A stretch of 17,989 nucleotides of DNA, taken from contig JASHVF010000405.1 in NCBI GenBank assembly GCA_030039615.1, positions 1 to 17,989 on the forward strand, written 5' to 3'. Below, in pieces: positions 17,606-17,989 of this stretch. The stretch's first letter is position 1. The number at the start of each line of letters is the position of its first letter. A model generated the notes under the pieces. The model ran no database searches, was not told the origin of the DNA, and saw nothing but the letters and a program-made list of their open reading frames with translations. The translations under genes were made by a program, and so were the position numbers. This DNA comes from Gammaproteobacteria bacterium. GTDB lineage: Bacteria; Pseudomonadota; Gammaproteobacteria; Steroidobacterales; Steroidobacteraceae.

Positions 17606-17989
17606 TCACTCGTACCACCCGGGCGACTTGATGGCGTTCTTCATGAAGGCGGTGCTGTGCCCGATCCACAGCTGCGAGTGCGTCTGCTCGAGGAAACGCT
17701 CCATCGACTCCCGTGACTGGGGGGTGCCGGCGGTCTCCTCCTCCTTCGGCATGCGGTGCAGCGTGCGCTCCTCGGCGTAGTGGTACAGGTCCCCCGAGAG
17801 CACGACGCCGCCCGTCCTGGCGAGTTTCACATAGAGCGACTGGTGCCCGGGAGTGTGGCCGGGAGTGAACTTCAGAACCACGGTGCCGTCGCCGAAGACG
17901 TCGTGATCGCCGACGAAGACCTCCTTGCGCGCGTGCGCCAGCTCGGACCAGAGTGGCCGGCTGACCGGATCCGCGTCCTTGCCGAACAT
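17606..17989 (-). CDS. Metallo-beta-lactamase-fold hydrolase, C-terminal part (AHL-lactonase-like)
   Basis: C-terminal 128 codons of a metallo-beta-lactamase superfamily hydrolase, cut by the right edge. Metal-binding elements present are H in TPGHTPGHQSLYV, D in LSGDLYH and H in WIGHSTAF. The metal motif HxHxDH should lie beyond the edge, so the Met at the very edge is internal and not a start. The TPGHTPGHQS and IGHS segments resemble N-acyl homoserine lactonase-type members, but this is a broad superfamily with many unrelated hydrolytic activities, so quorum-quenching is only one possibility. It is followed after nine bases by the methyltransferase gene. Confidence 0.85.
   Translation of the reverse strand: MFGKDADPVSRPLWSELAHARKEVFVGDHDVFGDGTVVLKFTPGHTPGHQSLYVKLARTGGVVLSGDLYHYAEERTLHRMPKEEETAGTPQSRESMERFLEQTHSQLWIGHSTAFMKNAIKSPGWYE

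Overview
The window is a high-G+C (roughly two thirds by eye), densely packed bacterial chromosome segment. Fourteen protein genes are recognisable, one cut at each edge, and there are no RNA genes, insertion sequences or CRISPR arrays. Tat-exported oxidoreductase subunits, a tricorn-type S41 peptidase, an S9 peptidase, a DUF2937 protein and an outer-membrane barrel protein point to a Gram-negative proteobacterium. A gammaproteobacterium of the Steroidobacter/Xanthomonadales kind is my best guess, but this is inference from gene content and not a phylogeny.

Region A (1-7258) looks like a carbohydrate module. On the minus strand a ribose/galactose-type periplasmic binding protein (start near 1716) is coupled by a GTGA overlap to an RbsA/MglA-type ATPase that runs off the left edge. 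Divergent from it, across a gap of 42 to 102 bases, is a five-gene plus-strand operon. It contains a Tat-signal gluconate-2-dehydrogenase-subunit-3 protein, a GMC flavoprotein with a four-cysteine cluster, a Tat-signal hydroxypyruvate-isomerase-like TIM barrel, and two MacB/FtsX-type permeases. The first three resemble periplasmic sugar 3-dehydrogenase systems such as LacC/LacA. The likely picture is that a sugar or glycoside is oxidised in the periplasm, further processed by the TIM barrel, and imported by the divergent ABC system. Neither the cytochrome c electron acceptor nor the ATPase for the two permeases is in the window.

Region B (7278-14016) is a minus-strand run of four closely spaced genes, in transcription order: a Na+/phosphate cotransporter fused to a PhoU-like domain, an XdhC/CoxI family protein, a DUF2937 membrane protein, and a large secreted tricorn-type S41 peptidase with an N-terminal beta-propeller. 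It converges on region A with a 19-base gap. The functional link between its members is not obvious.

Region C (14108-16723), divergent from B, holds a small secreted probable outer-membrane barrel protein followed by a secreted S9 prolyl-oligopeptidase-family peptidase. Region D (16727-17989), minus strand and convergent with C, holds a metallo-beta-lactamase-fold hydrolase cut by the right edge, followed by a class I SAM methyltransferase.

No stretch longer than about 105 bases lacks a gene. The most promising observations are the divergent sugar-import/periplasmic-oxidation locus and the ATPase-less FtsX-type permease pair translationally tied to it.
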